Assembly (NCBI RefSeq): GCF_010233585.1
Contig: NZ_CP045997.1
Span: forward strand, 754,522-818,521
Direction: 5' to 3'
DNA: 64,000 nt
Source of the DNA: Spirosoma endbachense
Lineage (GTDB): Bacteria; Bacteroidota; Bacteroidia; Cytophagales; Spirosomataceae
Part shown: piece by piece, positions 63,094 to 64,000 of the stretch
Layout of the letters: every line of letters begins with the position of its first letter
Position numbering within the stretch: the first letter of the stretch is position 1
Translations under genes and position numbers: made by a program
The notes under the pieces: generated by a model
What the model was told of the DNA's origin: nothing
The model's input: only the letters and a program-made list of their open reading frames with translations
Database searches by the model: none

Positions 63094-63873
63094 CTAGCGC
63101 TGTTTAGGTGCTTTGTCCGGATCAGAAGAGAGTTTGCTGGGTCGGTTGAAGCCGTCCCGGTAGCGATTGCGCAGTTGCTGGATGGTATTGATGAGATCGT
63201 AGTCCTGCGATTTGAGCAGAAACTCATCATCCAGATCGCAGAAATCAAAGAAGCGGTCGATTTCATCGGCTTTGAGGTTGGTCGACTGTTCGACCAGTAA
63301 TCGGAATCGTTCGAGAGCCAACGCATGACGTCGGTCCTGCTGCATGATGTAATACGCCTTCCGGTCAGATTTGGGCCGTTTGGCAAACAATTCATAGAGC
63401 AATGTAACGCCAGCCCCATCGGCCAGCCGGTCAAAAGCCTGTTCACCCGTCACTTTTTTTGAGGCTACGGGTTCATCCAAAAGCTGCTGAATCTCCCGCT
63501 TGACTTCTTCATACCGTTTTCCTGTAACCGTAACCTCCGCCAGCTCCACAACGCGGTAAGGCATGGGAGGTAGGGCAAGGGCCGTGATGGTTGGGTTGTC
63601 GGAACCGTCGTAGCGAATGCCCGTGCGGTTATACAACTGGCTCGTGAGAATGAGCGAATCGCCGGGTAAAACCGTCAGGAAAAAACGGCCGGTTGAGTTG
63701 GTTCTGGCTCGCTGACGAGTCCGCTGGTTAATGACTGTAACTTTGTCAACCCCTTTTTGGCTGGTCTGGTCAACCACCGTGCCAATAACATATTTGCCTT
63801 GTGCCCATGCAGTACCCGGTTCAGCGACCAGCGCGGTCAGAATAAGCAGGAGTAGAACGATGAGTTGACGCAT
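63094..63873 (-). CDS. Exported protein with carboxypeptidase-regulatory-like domain
   Basis: 259 residues: signal peptide (LIVLLLLILTALVAEPGTAWA), CarboxypepD_reg-like domain (KYVIGTVVDQTSQKGVDKVTVINQRTRQRARTNSTGRFFLTVLPGDSLILTS), then a mostly helical, charged C-terminal half (EVKREIQQLLDEPVASKKVTGEQAFDRLADGAG...). This layout is common among Bacteroidetes surface proteins of unknown role. Convergent with the MOSC gene, 20 bases apart. Confidence 0.75.
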   Translation of the reverse strand: MRQLIVLLLLILTALVAEPGTAWAQGKYVIGTVVDQTSQKGVDKVTVINQRTRQRARTNSTGRFFLTVLPGDSLILTSQLYNRTGIRYDGSDNPTITALALPPMPYRVVELAEVTVTGKRYEEVKREIQQLLDEPVASKKVTGEQAFDRLADGAGVTLLYELFAKRPKSDRKAYYIMQQDRRHALALERFRLLVEQSTNLKADEIDRFFDFCDLDDEFLLKSQDYDLINTIQQLRNRYRDGFNRPSKLSSDPDKAPKQR

Positions 63874-63888
63874 AGGGCTTATAAAACA

Positions 63889-63921
63889 ACCTGTGCCACT
63901 GCTCAGCGCAATGGCACAGGT
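63889..63921. terminator. Hairpin upstream of the last gene
   Basis: Perfect 10-bp arms ACCTGTGCCA (63889-63898) and TGGCACAGGT (63912-63921) followed by TTTT on the plus strand. It probably terminates a transcript from beyond the window or lies in the leader of the 63873 gene. Confidence 0.5.
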
Positions 63922-64000
63922 TTTACACAGTCAGTACGTAAAGTTACGTTTTTTTTGGTTTCGCCAAGGTGAACTACCGCGTTAAAAAACGTTAACCAGT

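Overview
The window is a gene-dense bacterial chromosome segment of about 50% GC with no rRNA, tRNA or CRISPR. Gene content points to Bacteroidetes, most likely a Spirosoma-like member of the Cytophagales (inference). The evidence is a LytS/LytTR pair, DUF1573, DUF2141, GH130 and S9 family proteins, many lipoproteins, weak Shine-Dalgarno sites, and Bacteroidetes-type promoter motifs. The clearest promoter is TTTG-N19-TATCTTTG ahead of the two-component operon near 28.9 kb.

Layout. 1-6.5 kb: leftward exopolysaccharide operon read as Wza-like exporter, Wzc-like tyrosine autokinase, sugar transferase, Wzx-like flippase and a Wzy-like polymerase cut by the window edge; GC falls in the last two genes. 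7.0-9.4 kb: a beta-barrel protein and a lipoprotein of unknown role. 9.5-15.1 kb: dipeptide epimerase with an AONS-like PLP enzyme, a small lipoprotein, an exported TIM-barrel protein, a DUF1338 dioxygenase and an acyl-ACP thioesterase. 15.3-17.5 kb: an OmpR/HAMP-kinase pair. 18.1-24.1 kb: a stress/storage neighbourhood (YdaT-like, Cys-rich four-helix protein, general stress protein 26, DUF3891, GlgX, DUF2383, OmpA lipoprotein). 24.5-29.5 kb: a lipase-like lipoprotein, a propeller-like lipoprotein, a second two-component pair and a DUF1573 protein. 29.8-36.1 kb: S9 peptidase, GH130, and a divergent HxlR/aldo-keto reductase pair. 36.3-43.0 kb: an Asp-box protein with a CxCC motif, two tiny acidic proteins, isochorismate synthase, a lipoprotein and LytTR/LytS. 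43.1-53.7 kb: housekeeping and mixed genes (NTF2-like, recJ, DUF2141, guaB, aldo-keto reductase, potassium channel, NodB-like, phosphoesterase, mazG, class IV aminotransferase). 53.8-63.9 kb: TolC/HlyD efflux pair, a RAYT transposase between two palindromes, DUF3999/DUF2339, gpsA, a MOSC protein and an exported protein.

Most convergent gene pairs are separated by strong hairpins. The most interesting non-coding structure is of two kinds. First, a REP-associated tyrosine transposase at 56.9-57.6 kb is flanked by matching 33-bp palindromes, with a degenerate third copy at 29.6 kb. Second, two long perfect palindromes at 40.6 and 49.1 kb share an identical 15-bp inner arm, while their outer arms have diverged in a base-paired, compensated way. 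No complete novel defence or biosynthetic system was recognised; the hairpin elements and RAYT locus are the best leads. All functions are read from sequence patterns without database searches.
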